Source: Micromonospora sp. NBC_01740 (GTDB lineage: Bacteria; Actinomycetota; Actinomycetes; Mycobacteriales; Micromonosporaceae). From it: a stretch of 64,000 nt of DNA. A program made the translations under genes and the position numbers. Under the pieces are notes generated by a model. The model saw only the letters and a program-made list of their open reading frames with translations, was not told the origin of the DNA and did no database searches. Numbering within the stretch: the first letter of the stretch is position 1; the number at the start of each line of letters is the position of its first letter. This document shows, in pieces, positions 32,647 through 42,464 of this stretch. The stretch covers positions 4,092,001 through 4,156,000 of the forward strand of contig NZ_CP109150.1 of assembly GCF_035920365.1 (NCBI RefSeq), read 5' to 3'.

Positions 32647-35600
32647 TCAGGCCCGCGCCGGCGTCAGCCGGAGCGTCACCACCTGGAACGGCGTCAGGGC
32701 GAGGTCGACGGCGTCGCCCTCGACCGTGACCGGGGCCAGCGCGGCGACCGATTCGTCCGCCCGCTCCAGCAGGTCGACCACCCGGGCCCCGGCGAGGGCG
32801 AACGAGGCGCGCAGGCGGACACGGGCGCGTCCGCCGAGCGACTCGTACAGCCGGACGATCACGTCGCCGGAGCGGTCGTCGGCCAGCTTCACCGCCTCCA
32901 CCACGACGGCCGGGTCGCTGACCTCGATCAGCGGGTCCACCGGGTGCCCACCGGTACGGCGGCGGACCGGCAGGTTGGCCCGGTAGCCCTCGCGTACCGC
33001 GTCCTCGATCTCCGCCCCGCAGACCAGCGCGTAGCCGAAGCGGTGCGCGCCCCGGTCGGTGTCCGGGTCGGGGTAGCGGGGGCCGCGGAGCAGGGACAGC
33101 CGTACGGTGGTCGGCTGCGCGCCCTGCGCGTCGCCGGGCGGCCGGCGCGTCACGTCGTGGCCGTACGTGCCGTCGTTGACCAGCGCCACGCCGTATCCCG
33201 GTTCGCCGACGTGCAGCCACCGGTGCGCGCAGATCTCGAAGCGCGCCGCGTCCCACGAGGTGTTGGTGTGGGTGGGCCGCTGGAGGTGGCCGAACTGGAT
33301 CTCCGAGCTGGAGTGGGTGGCCTGGACGTCGACGGGGAAGGCCACCTTGAGGAAGGTCTCCCGCTCGTGCCAGTCCACCTCGGTCTCGAACCGCAGCACG
33401 CGCTCCCCGGCGGCGAGGGACACCGTCTGCACGTACGCGGAGTTCCGGTCGTTGCGGCTGATCCGGACGCGCACGCACCGGGGATCGTCGGCCTGCACCG
33501 TCAGCTCGGTGACCTCGGTGAGGTCGTGGCGCCGGTTGCGGTAGAACTCGTCGACGTCCCAGGCGTCGAACTTGTTCGGCAGGTCCGGGTGCAGTTGCAG
33601 GACGTTGGCCGAGGTGCCGGCCGGCAGCACCTCCCGGTCGGCCACCAGGTCGCGGATGGCCGCGACGGTCCCGTCGGTGGCGATGCGCACCCGGAGCAGG
33701 CCGTTGTCCAGCACGGTGCCGTCCGGGCCCGTCCGCACCGACACCGCCGAGGCGCCGGCGTCGGGCCCGGTGCCGTCCGCGGGGGTCGTCGCGATTCCGA
33801 GCGCCGGCACGCCGGGCCGCGTGTGCGGCGCGGCGTTGGCGACCAGCGGCACCGACCCCGGGCCGGTGAGCGCCGCGAGCGCCGCGTCGATCAGCGTCTC
33901 CAGCCGGTCGGCCAGTCTCGCGTACGTCTGCCGGGCCTCGCGGTGCACCCAGGCGATCGAGCTGCCCGGCAGGATGTCGTGGAACTGGAGCAGCAGGGTC
34001 TCCTGCCAGACGGCGTCCAGCTCGTCGTACGGGTACTCGTGGCCGGTCCGCGACGCGGCGGTGGCGCACCACAGCTCGGCCTCGCGCAGCAGGTGCTCGG
34101 TGTGCCGGTTGCCGCGCTTCATCGCCGACTGGCTGGTGTACGTGCCCCGGTGGTATTCGAGGTACATCTCGCCGTTCCACACGGGCGCGTCCGGATACTC
34201 GTGCTCCGCCTCGGCGAAGAACTCGGCCGGGGTGCGGATGGCCAGCCGGGGCGAGCCTTCGAGGTCGGCGACCCGGCGGGCGATCTCCAGCATCTCCCGG
34301 GTGGGCCCGCCGCCGCCGTTGCCGTAGCCGAACGGCAGCAGCGACACGGTGGAGCGCCCGTGCTCGGTGAAGTTGGCCACCCCGAACGCCAGCTCGCGCC
34401 CGCTCAGCTCCGAGCTGTACGTCTCGGCCGGCGGGAAGTGGGTGAAGACCCGGCTCCCGTCGATGCCCTCCCACCAGAAGGTGTGGTGCGGGAAGCGGTT
34501 GGTCTGGTTCCAGGACATCTTCTGGCTGAGGAACCAGCGGAAGCCGGCGAGGCGGGCGAGCTGCGGCAGGGACCCGGAGTAGCCGAACGAGTCCGGCAGC
34601 CAGACCTCGCGTGGTTCGATGCCGAACTCGGCGGCGAAGAACCGCTTGCCCTGGGTGAACTGGCGCACCAGGGCCTCGCCGCCCGGCATGTTGGTGTCGG
34701 ACTCCACCCACATGCCGCCGACCGGCAGGAACTGCCCGCTGGCCACCTTCTCCGCCACGCGGCGGTACACCTGCGGGTGGTGCTCGCGCAGCCAGGCGTA
34801 CTGCTGGGCGGAGGAGCAGGCGAAGACGAGTTCGGGGTACTCGTCGGCGAGCGCCACGACGTTCGAGAAGGTGCGCGAGCACTTGCGGATCGTCTCGCGT
34901 ACCGGCCAGAGCCAGGCCGAGTCGATGTGCGCGTGGCCGACGGCGGTGACCCGGTGGGCGCTCGGCGCCGCCGGGGAGGCGAGGACGCCGGCCAGCCGCT
35001 TGCGGGCGGCGGGCGCGCTGCCGGTGAGGTCGCCGAGGTCCAGCTCGTCGAGCATCAGCTCCAGGGCGCGACGGATCTCGTGGTGCCGCGGGTCGGTCAC
35101 GGCCAGCTCCAGGGCGAGCTGGTGCAGCACCTGCACGTCCAGGACGAGCGCGTACACCTCCTCGTCCCGCAGCGCCAGTTCCGCCCGGTCGAGCCGGTAG
35201 AGCGGCGTGTCGGGGGCGGTCTCCCGGTCCCCGAGCTGCGTGACGGTGCCGTCGAAGCGCGGGTTCGCCGCGGCCTCGACGTACACCTCGACGCGCTCGC
35301 CGCCGCCCGCCTCCCGCGCCACCGGAACGTACGCCGTGCGCGGCTCGATGCCCTTGATCGGAGTGCCGTCCGCCGTGTACGCGAGGCCCTCCGAGCGGAA
35401 GCCGGGCCCGGCCCGTTCGAAGCCGAGATCGACGATCAGTTCGACCCGCCCGCCGCGCATCCGCTCGGGCACCTCGCCGGTGAACCGGAACCAGGTGGTG
35501 CTCCAGGCGGGACCCCAGAACTGGCCCACGGCGAACGGCGCGTAGGGCAGCGCCAGCCCGACGTCGGCGGGCACCGGCTCGCCGGGCAGGTGGGCCGCCT

Positions 35601-35700
35601 CGACGGTCACGGGTTCGACGTCGCGGTGGATCGCGGGGATCAAGCGTTCGAGCAGAACCCGGTCGATCCGTTGGGTCAGGTTGGACAGAGAGCGATGCAT
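32647..35700 (-). CDS. GH38 alpha-mannosidase
   Basis: 1017 residues, full length for bacterial GH38. A beta-sandwich N-terminus (about 1-245) precedes the catalytic domain. The metal site is HAHIDSAWLWP (H256, D260) and the nucleophile lies in LPDSFGYSGSLPQ (D370). The middle domain has LLLQFHDILPGSSIAWVH. C-terminal beta domains end at TPFQVVTLRL. The enzyme is Zn-dependent and retaining, releasing alpha-mannose. No signal peptide, so it acts on imported oligosaccharides. A predicted promoter and dyad lie at 35737-35785. Confidence 0.93.
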   Translation of the reverse strand: MHRSLSNLTQRIDRVLLERLIPAIHRDVEPVTVEAAHLPGEPVPADVGLALPYAPFAVGQFWGPAWSTTWFRFTGEVPERMRGGRVELIVDLGFERAGPGFRSEGLAYTADGTPIKGIEPRTAYVPVAREAGGGERVEVYVEAAANPRFDGTVTQLGDRETAPDTPLYRLDRAELALRDEEVYALVLDVQVLHQLALELAVTDPRHHEIRRALELMLDELDLGDLTGSAPAARKRLAGVLASPAAPSAHRVTAVGHAHIDSAWLWPVRETIRKCSRTFSNVVALADEYPELVFACSSAQQYAWLREHHPQVYRRVAEKVASGQFLPVGGMWVESDTNMPGGEALVRQFTQGKRFFAAEFGIEPREVWLPDSFGYSGSLPQLARLAGFRWFLSQKMSWNQTNRFPHHTFWWEGIDGSRVFTHFPPAETYSSELSGRELAFGVANFTEHGRSTVSLLPFGYGNGGGGPTREMLEIARRVADLEGSPRLAIRTPAEFFAEAEHEYPDAPVWNGEMYLEYHRGTYTSQSAMKRGNRHTEHLLREAELWCATAASRTGHEYPYDELDAVWQETLLLQFHDILPGSSIAWVHREARQTYARLADRLETLIDAALAALTGPGSVPLVANAAPHTRPGVPALGIATTPADGTGPDAGASAVSVRTGPDGTVLDNGLLRVRIATDGTVAAIRDLVADREVLPAGTSANVLQLHPDLPNKFDAWDVDEFYRNRRHDLTEVTELTVQADDPRCVRVRISRNDRNSAYVQTVSLAAGERVLRFETEVDWHERETFLKVAFPVDVQATHSSSEIQFGHLQRPTHTNTSWDAARFEICAHRWLHVGEPGYGVALVNDGTYGHDVTRRPPGDAQGAQPTTVRLSLLRGPRYPDPDTDRGAHRFGYALVCGAEIEDAVREGYRANLPVRRRTGGHPVDPLIEVSDPAVVVEAVKLADDRSGDVIVRLYESLGGRARVRLRASFALAGARVVDLLERADESVAALAPVTVEGDAVDLALTPFQVVTLRLTPARA

Positions 35701-35736
35701 CGGGAAGCTCCCGGGGGAGTGAGCGGCCGGGCCGCT

Positions 35737-35785
35737 TGTGGGAACGAATCCACAGACGCAACCACACGCTTTTTGCTTGTGTCAA
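35737..35785 (-). promoter_or_regulatory. Promoter and second-type operator of the GH38 gene
   Basis: On the minus strand TTGACA (35785-35780), 18 bases, then TTGCGT. The dyad TGTGGATTCGTTCCCACA (35754-35737) covers the predicted start. It shares TGTG...CACA ends and a central CG with the site at 30046-30063, so both mannosidase genes may share a regulator other than the LacI at 42640. Confidence 0.5.
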
Positions 35786-35849
35786 TGCGTTCTGTCCGGC
35801 CGATACCTGGCCCTGTAGGGGTACTTCCGCTATCTTGGCGGCTCGATAG

Positions 35850-35863
35850 TGGTATCGATCCCA
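35850..35863. promoter_or_regulatory. LacI-type operator TGGTATCGATCCCA
   Basis: A 14-base dyad 14 bases before the GTG at 35877. It is identical to the site at 45616-45629 and differs at one base from the perfect palindrome at 42465-42478. The likely binder is the LacI protein encoded at 42640-43686. Confidence 0.7.
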
Positions 35864-35876
35864 GAGTGCGAAGGAT

Positions 35877-37874
35877 GTGCACGTCACGGTGACCGGCTCC
35901 CTGCCCGCTGCGGTCGCAGCCCCCACGCCACTGCGCAACGCGGCCGGTCAGACGGTCGGCTCGGCGCCCGGAACGGTCGACGTCGTCTGGGCCGACGGTC
36001 GGACCGAACCGGCCGCCGACGGGCCGTTCACGGCCACCCTCGACTGGGCGCCGCCGTCGGCCACCGGGCGGCGCGACGTCCGGCTGACCGTCGAGTACCG
36101 GGGCGACGCGGTGGTGGACGCGGGAATCCGGTACCGGGTCGACCTCGCCGCCGACCCCGACCCGCCGTGGTGGCTGCTGCCCGGCGCGTTCTACGGGGAG
36201 AACCGGCCGGCGGACTGCCTGCGGGTGTATCCCCGGTTCGCGGTCGACGGCACCGACCACGCCGGCATGGTGAGCGACCACTGGGAGTTCCGGGCCGACC
36301 GGGCGGCCACCCCGGCGGTGTTCGGCTGGGCCGGGGAGGGCGGCGTCGCCCTGGTCGCCGACGAGACCACCGCCCTCGGCATGACCGGGCTGGGGTTCGG
36401 GCACGACGCCGGGCGCGGCCGCGGACACCTGCACCTGACGTTTCCGTTCCGGGAGGCGCCGGTCAGCTACGACGGATCCGCGGCACCAGGGCCGGCCGAG
36501 GTCAGCACGTACGCCTGGCACCCGGGCGAGCGGGTGGAACTGGACCTCGCCGTCTACGCGCTGGACCGGGACCGGCACGGCTACGCGGCCGTGCTGCGCG
36601 AGGAGCACGCCCGCCAGGCCGCCGACGCCCCGCTGCGGCCCTGGGTCGACGTCACGCAGGCCGCCGTGCTGGCCGCCGAGGGGTTGCGCCGGTGGCACTA
36701 CGCCGAGCCCGGCGTCCTGCTGGAGACCGTCGCGTTCGACCGGGGCATCAGCGGCCAGGACGGGCTGCCCGTGGACCGGCAGGCCATGCACGTGGGCTGG
36801 GTCAGCGGCATCCCGTGGGCGTACGCCCTGCTGGCCCACGGACGGCGGGTCGGCGCGACGGCCGACGTCGCGGCCGCGGAACGGGTCATCGACTTCTGCT
36901 GCGCCGAGCTGTCTCCGTCCGGCACCTTCTGGGGCGTCTGGTACCGCCACCGGGGCTGGTCGCAGAGCTGGTCACCGGTGCCGCACACGCTGCACTCGCG
37001 CACCCTCGCCGAGGCGACGCAGTTCCTCGTCCGGGCCCTGGAGCTCGACGGCGACCCGGAGGGCTCGCGGCCGGCGTGGGTCCACGCGGTCCGGTCCAAC
37101 CTTGACGCGGTCGTCGCCCGGCAGCGGCCGGACGGCAACCTCGGCTCGACCCACCACGCGCTGACCGGTGAGGTGCTCTCCTGGGCCGGCTGCGCGGGAC
37201 TGGCCTGGGTGGGCGCGCTGGCCGAGGCCGCCCGCTGGGACGGACCGGACGGCGCCGGGGGCGGGTACCTGGCCGCCGCCGTCCGGGCCGGGGAGTACTA
37301 CGCGCCGTTCGTCGAGAGCGAGTTCCTGCACGGCGCGCCGGAGGACGTGGACCTGGCCCCCACCTCGGAGGACGGCTACGTCGCCGTGATGGCGTACCTG
37401 GCGCTGCACCGCCGCACCGGCGAGCGGCGCTGGCTGGACCTCGCCCGCCGCGCCGCCGACTGGACGCTGACCTTCCGGTACACGTACAACACCACGTTCC
37501 CGGCCGGCACCCTGCTGCACACCTACCGCTTCGCGACCCGGGGGGCCGACAACGCCTCGCCCTCCAACCAGCACCTGCACGCGTACGGGCTGATCTGCAC
37601 GGCCGAGTTCGCGGAACTCTCCGCCGCCTGCGGCGACCCGCACTACGTCGAGCGTGCGCGCGAGGCGCTGGCCTGCTTCCGCCAGTTCGTCGCGCGCTTC
37701 GACGGCGACTTCAACGCGTACCGGGGGATGGTGAGCGAGCGGTACTACCAGACCGCCTGCTTCCAGCCGAAGGGCATGCTGCTGACGCTGTCGCACGCGT
37801 GGAGCGTGGGGGTGCTGCTGCTCGGCTGCGAGCAGGCACTGGCCGACCCCACCCTCCTGGTCCCGCCCCGCTGA
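35877..37874 (+). CDS. (Alpha/alpha)6-barrel glycosidase-like protein
   Basis: 665 residues from a GTG. An N-terminal beta-sandwich (about 1-250) is followed by a helical barrel with repeated Trp/His/Asp-rich turns: GTFWGVWYRHRGWSQSW, LAPTSEDGYVAVMAYLALH and NASPSNQHLHAYGLICTAEF. This is the six-hairpin glycosidase fold, but I could not place the GH family. No signal peptide. The operator at 35850 links it to the LacI regulon, so it probably removes a terminal sugar or uronic acid from the same imported glycan. Confidence 0.7.
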   Translation: MHVTVTGSLPAAVAAPTPLRNAAGQTVGSAPGTVDVVWADGRTEPAADGPFTATLDWAPPSATGRRDVRLTVEYRGDAVVDAGIRYRVDLAADPDPPWWLLPGAFYGENRPADCLRVYPRFAVDGTDHAGMVSDHWEFRADRAATPAVFGWAGEGGVALVADETTALGMTGLGFGHDAGRGRGHLHLTFPFREAPVSYDGSAAPGPAEVSTYAWHPGERVELDLAVYALDRDRHGYAAVLREEHARQAADAPLRPWVDVTQAAVLAAEGLRRWHYAEPGVLLETVAFDRGISGQDGLPVDRQAMHVGWVSGIPWAYALLAHGRRVGATADVAAAERVIDFCCAELSPSGTFWGVWYRHRGWSQSWSPVPHTLHSRTLAEATQFLVRALELDGDPEGSRPAWVHAVRSNLDAVVARQRPDGNLGSTHHALTGEVLSWAGCAGLAWVGALAEAARWDGPDGAGGGYLAAAVRAGEYYAPFVESEFLHGAPEDVDLAPTSEDGYVAVMAYLALHRRTGERRWLDLARRAADWTLTFRYTYNTTFPAGTLLHTYRFATRGADNASPSNQHLHAYGLICTAEFAELSAACGDPHYVERAREALACFRQFVARFDGDFNAYRGMVSERYYQTACFQPKGMLLTLSHAWSVGVLLLGCEQALADPTLLVPPR

Positions 37875-37915
37875 CCCCGGCCCGGACGCGGAGCGCGGGG
37901 GAGGGGTCAGCGGGG
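37866..37915. terminator. Hairpin spanning the stop codon
   Basis: CCCCGCTGACCCC (37866-37878, containing the TGA stop) pairs perfectly with GGGGTCAGCGGGG (37903-37915). It lies between convergent genes and could terminate transcription from both sides. Confidence 0.7.
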
Positions 37916-37937
37916 GAGCGGTCCCGAGCGCCGGGGC

Positions 37938-40766
37938 TCAGCCGCCCTCACGGCGGCGTTGGTTCGGGGCCAGCCGCTCGGCCGGCATCGTCGCGTCGGA
38001 GGACTCGCGGTCGGGCTCGGTGCTGCGCCGCCCGCCCGGCGCCGCCGGGATCGCCGACTCCGTGACCGACCCGGGCGACGCCTCGGCGAGGTCCCACTCG
38101 ATGAGGTCGACCTCCCGGACGGCGCCCCCGTCGACCGGCACCCGGAAGGTGCGCAGCTGGCTGGGACCGAAGTCGGCCTCGATGGCCCGCCCGAGCACCG
38201 GCAGGTCGATGCGGACCCGGCCCGGCCGGCCGGTGGTCTCCACCGCCCGGACGACCAGGTCCGGGGCGGATCCGCCGTCCTCGTGGCCCTTCACGGCGGT
38301 CACCATCACCTGGTCACCGCCGTCGGACAGGTAGCTCTGCTGGGCGGGCAGCGGACCCCGGTGGAAGCTCTCCAACATGGCCCGGACCGGCGCGCCCAGC
38401 TCGGCCGCCCGCCGGAACAGGCCGGCCTGCCGCCAGTCGCCCCCGTGCGGCACGAGCAGGTAGCGGAAGGACTGGATCCCCTGATCCTGGTACGAGTAGA
38501 AGCCGTCCGGATCGAGCTGGCGCGGATCGTGCCAGGAGTAGACGGGGCTGCGGACGGCCGTGATGCCGATGCTCGGGGTGTCCCCGTCGGGATCGCCGGG
38601 CGAGACGTCGTACCCGTGCTTGGCGTTGTTGACCACCGCGAGCCCGGCGGGCCGGCCGTCCACCGTGCCGCTGACGTCCACCCACGACTGGGCGGGGTTC
38701 TCCCCGCCGTCGACCGGCTGCCCGATGGACCCGAACGGGATCTCGTAGGTGGCGACCGGGTCGCTCACAGCCGTCGGGAAGCAGAGCTTGAGCAGGTGGG
38801 CCTGCTCCCGCCAGTCGAGGGTCACCCGGACCTCGACGTGGTCGTCGCGGTGCCCGAGGATGAACTCCTCCACCATCGTGGAACGGTTCCATGCCCGCTC
38901 CACCCGCAGCCGGGCGCGCAGCGGCCCCGCCTCGCGCAGGGTGACGCGGCTGGTCCGCATGGGAGCCCCGGGCCACCGGTACGAGACGACCCGGTGGCCC
39001 CAGGTGTCCGTCGGGTCCTGGCAGATCTGGGTGTGCTCGCCCCGGGCGCCGGCCACCAGGTCCACCCCGGTCCGCTTGTCGAGCAGCCCGCGCAGCCATC
39101 CCGTCTCCGGGTCGATCTCCACCCGGAGCAGGTCGTTCTCCAGGACCGTGTCGGTGGCCCGCAGGTTGCCCGCCTGCCGCTCACCGGCCTGCGTGTCCGC
39201 CGGCGCGGCACCGGACCGCAGCCGGTAGAGCCGGTAGCCCAGCGGCGGCAGTACCGCCTCGAACACCGTCGCCCCGCGTCCCTTGTCGTCGGTGGTGGCC
39301 ACCGACTGGGTCCGCTGGGCGAGCGTCAGGCGGTCGTCGGCGTCCACCACGTGCACCCCGGTGGGCTGGGTGCCGTACTGGAGTTCCACCTGCGCCGTCA
39401 CCGGCCACGCGTGGGGATTGAAGACCAGGACGGGCTGGGTGCCCTCGGCCAGCGGGATGTCGACGTGCCGGGCGATCACGTTGTGCGTACGCGTGATGAT
39501 CCGCTTGGCGACCGCCACCGCCTCGCCGAGCTGGTCGCGGGCGTCGTCGTACGCGCTCTCGATCGCGGAGCCGGGCAGGACGTCGTGGAACTGGTTGAAC
39601 AGGATCTGCCGCCAAGCCCGGCCGAGGTCGTCGGTGGGGTAGTCCAGCCCGAACAGCGTCGAGCCGAGCACCGCCCACCGCTCCGCGGACAGGATCGCGG
39701 CCTGCGCGCGGCGCTGCCAGAGCTTGATCCCGGAATGCGCCGAGTAGCAGCCCGGGGCGTGCATCTGCAGGTCGTCCCGCCAGACCGGCAGCTTCGCCAG
39801 CCCCTCCTCGCCCTGGTTCTTGGCGAACTCGTCGAAGTAGCGGGCCGGCGAGGAGATGACCATCCGGCCGAACGAGCCCATCCGGTCGTAGCGGTGGATG
39901 GACTCGATGTTGGCCCGGGTGGGCCCGCCGCCGTGGTTCCCGACGCCGAAGTAGATCATCATGTCGCCCAGGCCGTGGTCGAGCACGCCGAGCGACTTGT
40001 CGGTCTGCCCCGCCACGTCACCCGGCGGGCTGCAGTACTCGAACGGGATCCGGTAGGCGAGCACGCGGGAACCGTCGGGCGACTCCCACCAGAAGGCGGT
40101 GCCGGTCAGGTGGGACTCGTGCGGGCCGGGCCGCAGGAAGCAGTACGCGTGCATGCCCTGGCCGCGCAGGATCTGCGGCAGCATGCCGTGGTGCCCGAAC
40201 GGGTCGACGTTCATGCCGACCGTGGCGGTGACCCCGAACTTCTCCTTGAGATAGCGCTGGCCGTACAGCCCCTGCCGGACGAACGACTCGCCCGAGGGCA
40301 TGTTGCAGTCCGGCTCCACCCACCAGCCGCCGACCATCTGCCAGCGGCCCTCGGCGACCCGTTCCCGGATCCGGGCGAACAGTTCGGGGTCGGACTCCTC
40401 CACCCAGCTCAGCAGCACCACCTGGTTGCAGGTGAACACGAAGTCCGGATACTCCTCCATCCGGTGGATCGCCGACCAGAAGGTGGCCCGGGTCTCCTGG
40501 TAGCCCTCCTGCCACGGCCACAGCCAGACCGGATCGAGGTGGGCGTTGCCGATCATGTGCAGGGTGCGTTGCGGCGTCGCCGCCGGGCGGCGCGCGGGGT
40601 GCAGGCCGGGCGGCTGGTCGCCGGAGGGGGCGTTGGCGACCGGCGCCGTCGGGCGTCCGGTGGTGGCCTCCGCCGCCGTCCGCTGCCGGGGCGGCTCCGC
40701 CGTCGGGCCCGACGGCGGTTCCATCGGCGTGGTGCCGGTGCCGTCGCGGTGGCCGGGCTCGGTCAC
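37938..40766 (-). CDS. GH38 alpha-mannosidase, second canonical copy
   Basis: 942 residues from the GTG at 40766 (GTGA overlap with the SIS gene); the first about 65 residues are a disordered Pro/Thr/Glu-rich tail. The metal site NAHLDPVWLWPW (H75, D77) and nucleophile MNVDPFGHHGMLPQIL (D188) are intact. ILFNQFHDVLPGSAIESAY and the C-terminal sandwich follow. It differs clearly from the 32647-35700 enzyme, suggesting a different linkage. It is third gene of the ROK-SIS-GH38 operon controlled by the operator at 42465. Confidence 0.93.
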   Translation of the reverse strand: MTEPGHRDGTGTTPMEPPSGPTAEPPRQRTAAEATTGRPTAPVANAPSGDQPPGLHPARRPAATPQRTLHMIGNAHLDPVWLWPWQEGYQETRATFWSAIHRMEEYPDFVFTCNQVVLLSWVEESDPELFARIRERVAEGRWQMVGGWWVEPDCNMPSGESFVRQGLYGQRYLKEKFGVTATVGMNVDPFGHHGMLPQILRGQGMHAYCFLRPGPHESHLTGTAFWWESPDGSRVLAYRIPFEYCSPPGDVAGQTDKSLGVLDHGLGDMMIYFGVGNHGGGPTRANIESIHRYDRMGSFGRMVISSPARYFDEFAKNQGEEGLAKLPVWRDDLQMHAPGCYSAHSGIKLWQRRAQAAILSAERWAVLGSTLFGLDYPTDDLGRAWRQILFNQFHDVLPGSAIESAYDDARDQLGEAVAVAKRIITRTHNVIARHVDIPLAEGTQPVLVFNPHAWPVTAQVELQYGTQPTGVHVVDADDRLTLAQRTQSVATTDDKGRGATVFEAVLPPLGYRLYRLRSGAAPADTQAGERQAGNLRATDTVLENDLLRVEIDPETGWLRGLLDKRTGVDLVAGARGEHTQICQDPTDTWGHRVVSYRWPGAPMRTSRVTLREAGPLRARLRVERAWNRSTMVEEFILGHRDDHVEVRVTLDWREQAHLLKLCFPTAVSDPVATYEIPFGSIGQPVDGGENPAQSWVDVSGTVDGRPAGLAVVNNAKHGYDVSPGDPDGDTPSIGITAVRSPVYSWHDPRQLDPDGFYSYQDQGIQSFRYLLVPHGGDWRQAGLFRRAAELGAPVRAMLESFHRGPLPAQQSYLSDGGDQVMVTAVKGHEDGGSAPDLVVRAVETTGRPGRVRIDLPVLGRAIEADFGPSQLRTFRVPVDGGAVREVDLIEWDLAEASPGSVTESAIPAAPGGRRSTEPDRESSDATMPAERLAPNQRRREGG

Positions 40767-41344
40767 GCCGTGGGCTCCTCGCCGGCGGCCCACGCGTCGA
40801 CCATCTCGCTGATCACGTGCAACATCAGGGTGTGCATCTCCTGGATCCGCTGGGTGCTCTTGCTGGGCACGAGCAGGGCGTGGTCGGCGTGGATGCGGGC
40901 CGGACCGCCGTCGCCGCCGGCGAACAGCACCGTCGTCGCGCCGCCGGCCTGCCCGGCGGCGAGGGCCGCCACGACGTTGGGGGACCGCCCCGAGGTGGTG
41001 AAGGCGATGACCACGTCGTCCGGGCGGGCGAGCGCGCGCACCTGGCGGGAGAAGACGTCCTCGTACGAGTAGTCGTTGGCGATACAGGTCATCACGCTGG
41101 CGTCGGTGCTCAGGGTCACCGCGGGCAGTGGCCTGCGGTCGCGCTTGTAGTGGCCGATGAGCTCGCCGGCGAGGTGCTGCGCGTCCGCGGCGCTGCCACC
41201 GTTGCCGAGGGTGTAGACGACGCCGCCGCGGGCGAGCCGGTCGCAGACGAGCGCGCCCACCGTCCGGATGTCGTCGGCCAGCGTGGTGGTCGCCTCGGCG
41301 ACGGCCACGTGGTCGTCCAGTTGGGTCTTCAACCAGTCAGACAT
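40763..41344 (-). CDS. SIS-domain sugar-phosphate isomerase (GmhA-like)
   Basis: 193 residues. GNGGSAADAQHLAGELIGHY is the GmhA-type phosphosugar-binding motif, and IAFTTSGRSPNVVAAL and LLVPSKSTQRIQEMHTLML complete the SIS fold. Most relatives isomerise sedoheptulose-7-phosphate, but beside a ROK kinase and mannosidases an aldose/ketose phosphate isomerase or a sugar-phosphate sensor is more likely. Overlaps of 8 and 4 bases couple it to the genes on both sides. Confidence 0.85.
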   Translation of the reverse strand: MSDWLKTQLDDHVAVAEATTTLADDIRTVGALVCDRLARGGVVYTLGNGGSAADAQHLAGELIGHYKRDRRPLPAVTLSTDASVMTCIANDYSYEDVFSRQVRALARPDDVVIAFTTSGRSPNVVAALAAGQAGGATTVLFAGGDGGPARIHADHALLVPSKSTQRIQEMHTLMLHVISEMVDAWAAGEEPTA

Positions 41345-42377
41345 GTGCTCGCTCCACTCGCAGGTTCCGGGTCAGCCCGCCGGCCGGATCGGCCTCGGCG
41401 AGCAGGTCGTGGCCGATGGCTCCGGCGCCCACCACGCAGACCAGGTCGCCGAGTTCGGCCGGGACGACGCGGGCGGCGCGGGCGGCCGGCGCCATGGCCT
41501 CCCGCGCCACGAGGGCGCGGACCGGGTCGATCAGCATGGCTCCGGCCCGGGTGACGCCGCCGCCCAGCACCACCATGTCGGGTTCGAACGCGTTCACGAG
41601 GTCGGTGACCGCCGCACCGAGCAGGTCGACGGTCTCGGTCCACACCCGCACGGCGAGCGGGTCGCCGGCGGCGGCCGCCGCCGAGACGTCCGCGGCGGTC
41701 AGCCTGGGCAGCGCCGACATCGACGAGGCCGCGCCACCGGCCAGGGCCTCGCGGGCGCGCTGGGCGATCGACGTGCCGGAGGCGTACGCCTCGACGCAGC
41801 CTCGCCGTCCGCAGCCGCATCGCCGGCCGCCCCGGTGCACGGTCAGGTGCCCGAACTCCCCGCCGTTGCCGGCGGCGCCGCGGTGCGGGGTGCCGTTGAT
41901 GACGGCGCCGCCGCCGACTCCGGTCGAGACGGTCAGGTAGAGCATGGTGGTGGTGCCCCGGCCGGCGCCGAACCGGTATTCGGCGATGGCGCCGACGGTT
42001 GCGTCGTTCTGCAGCGCGAACGGCACCCCGAACGCGTCCGCCGCGAGCGGCCCGATGGGCACGTCCGTCCAGCCGGGCAGGTGCGGTGGCGACAGCAGCC
42101 TGCCGGACGGCGCGTCCAACGGTCCGCCGCAGGCGATGCCCACCGCCCGGACGGGGCCGACGCCGGCGAGTTCGACGGCGCGGCGGCCCATCTCGAAGAG
42201 CCGCCGTGTCACGACGCGCCAGCCGTCCTCCCGGCGGGTGGGCTCCACCACCAGGCCGTGGCTGGAGCCGTCGGCCGTCACCACGCCCACGGCCAGCTTC
42301 GTGCCGCCGATGTCGAGGGCCAGAACCGGGCCCGGGCTGCCGGCGGGCGGCAGGGCGAACGGGTCAGGGTCGGTCAT
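41337..42377 (-). CDS. ROK-family sugar kinase
   Basis: 346 residues. ATP motif ALDIGGTKLAVGVV at about 20-33, the acceptor site QNDATVGAIAEYRFGAG, and the ROK zinc signature GHLTVHRGGRRCGCGRRGC (His plus three Cys). There is no helix-turn-helix, so it is a kinase rather than an NagC-type repressor. It probably phosphorylates mannose, GlcNAc or ManNAc freed by the glycosidases. It is first gene of the operon, with a promoter and perfect-palindrome operator at 42465-42512. Confidence 0.9.
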   Translation of the reverse strand: MTDPDPFALPPAGSPGPVLALDIGGTKLAVGVVTADGSSHGLVVEPTRREDGWRVVTRRLFEMGRRAVELAGVGPVRAVGIACGGPLDAPSGRLLSPPHLPGWTDVPIGPLAADAFGVPFALQNDATVGAIAEYRFGAGRGTTTMLYLTVSTGVGGGAVINGTPHRGAAGNGGEFGHLTVHRGGRRCGCGRRGCVEAYASGTSIAQRAREALAGGAASSMSALPRLTAADVSAAAAAGDPLAVRVWTETVDLLGAAVTDLVNAFEPDMVVLGGGVTRAGAMLIDPVRALVAREAMAPAARAARVVPAELGDLVCVVGAGAIGHDLLAEADPAGGLTRNLRVERAHV

Positions 42378-42464
42378 GGGAGTCCTCTCGGTCGGCCCCG
42401 GGGGGTGGTGCAGCGGGATGCCTGCGGGGTCTCCCGGGGCGGCCGTCGGAAGGCCGGCGGTCTA

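Noticed and set aside
32077..35892. 1271-codon plus-strand open frame
   Set aside because: It is antisense to the GH38 gene at 32647-35700; long open antisense frames are expected in very GC-rich DNA and it has no domain.
40766..40793. Earlier start for the GH38 gene at 40793
   Set aside because: The GTG at 40766 overlaps the SIS stop as GTGA, the coupling seen throughout this operon; the extra codons lie inside the SIS gene.
37959..41072. 1037-codon plus-strand open frame
   Set aside because: Antisense to the second GH38 gene and the SIS gene, no domain.
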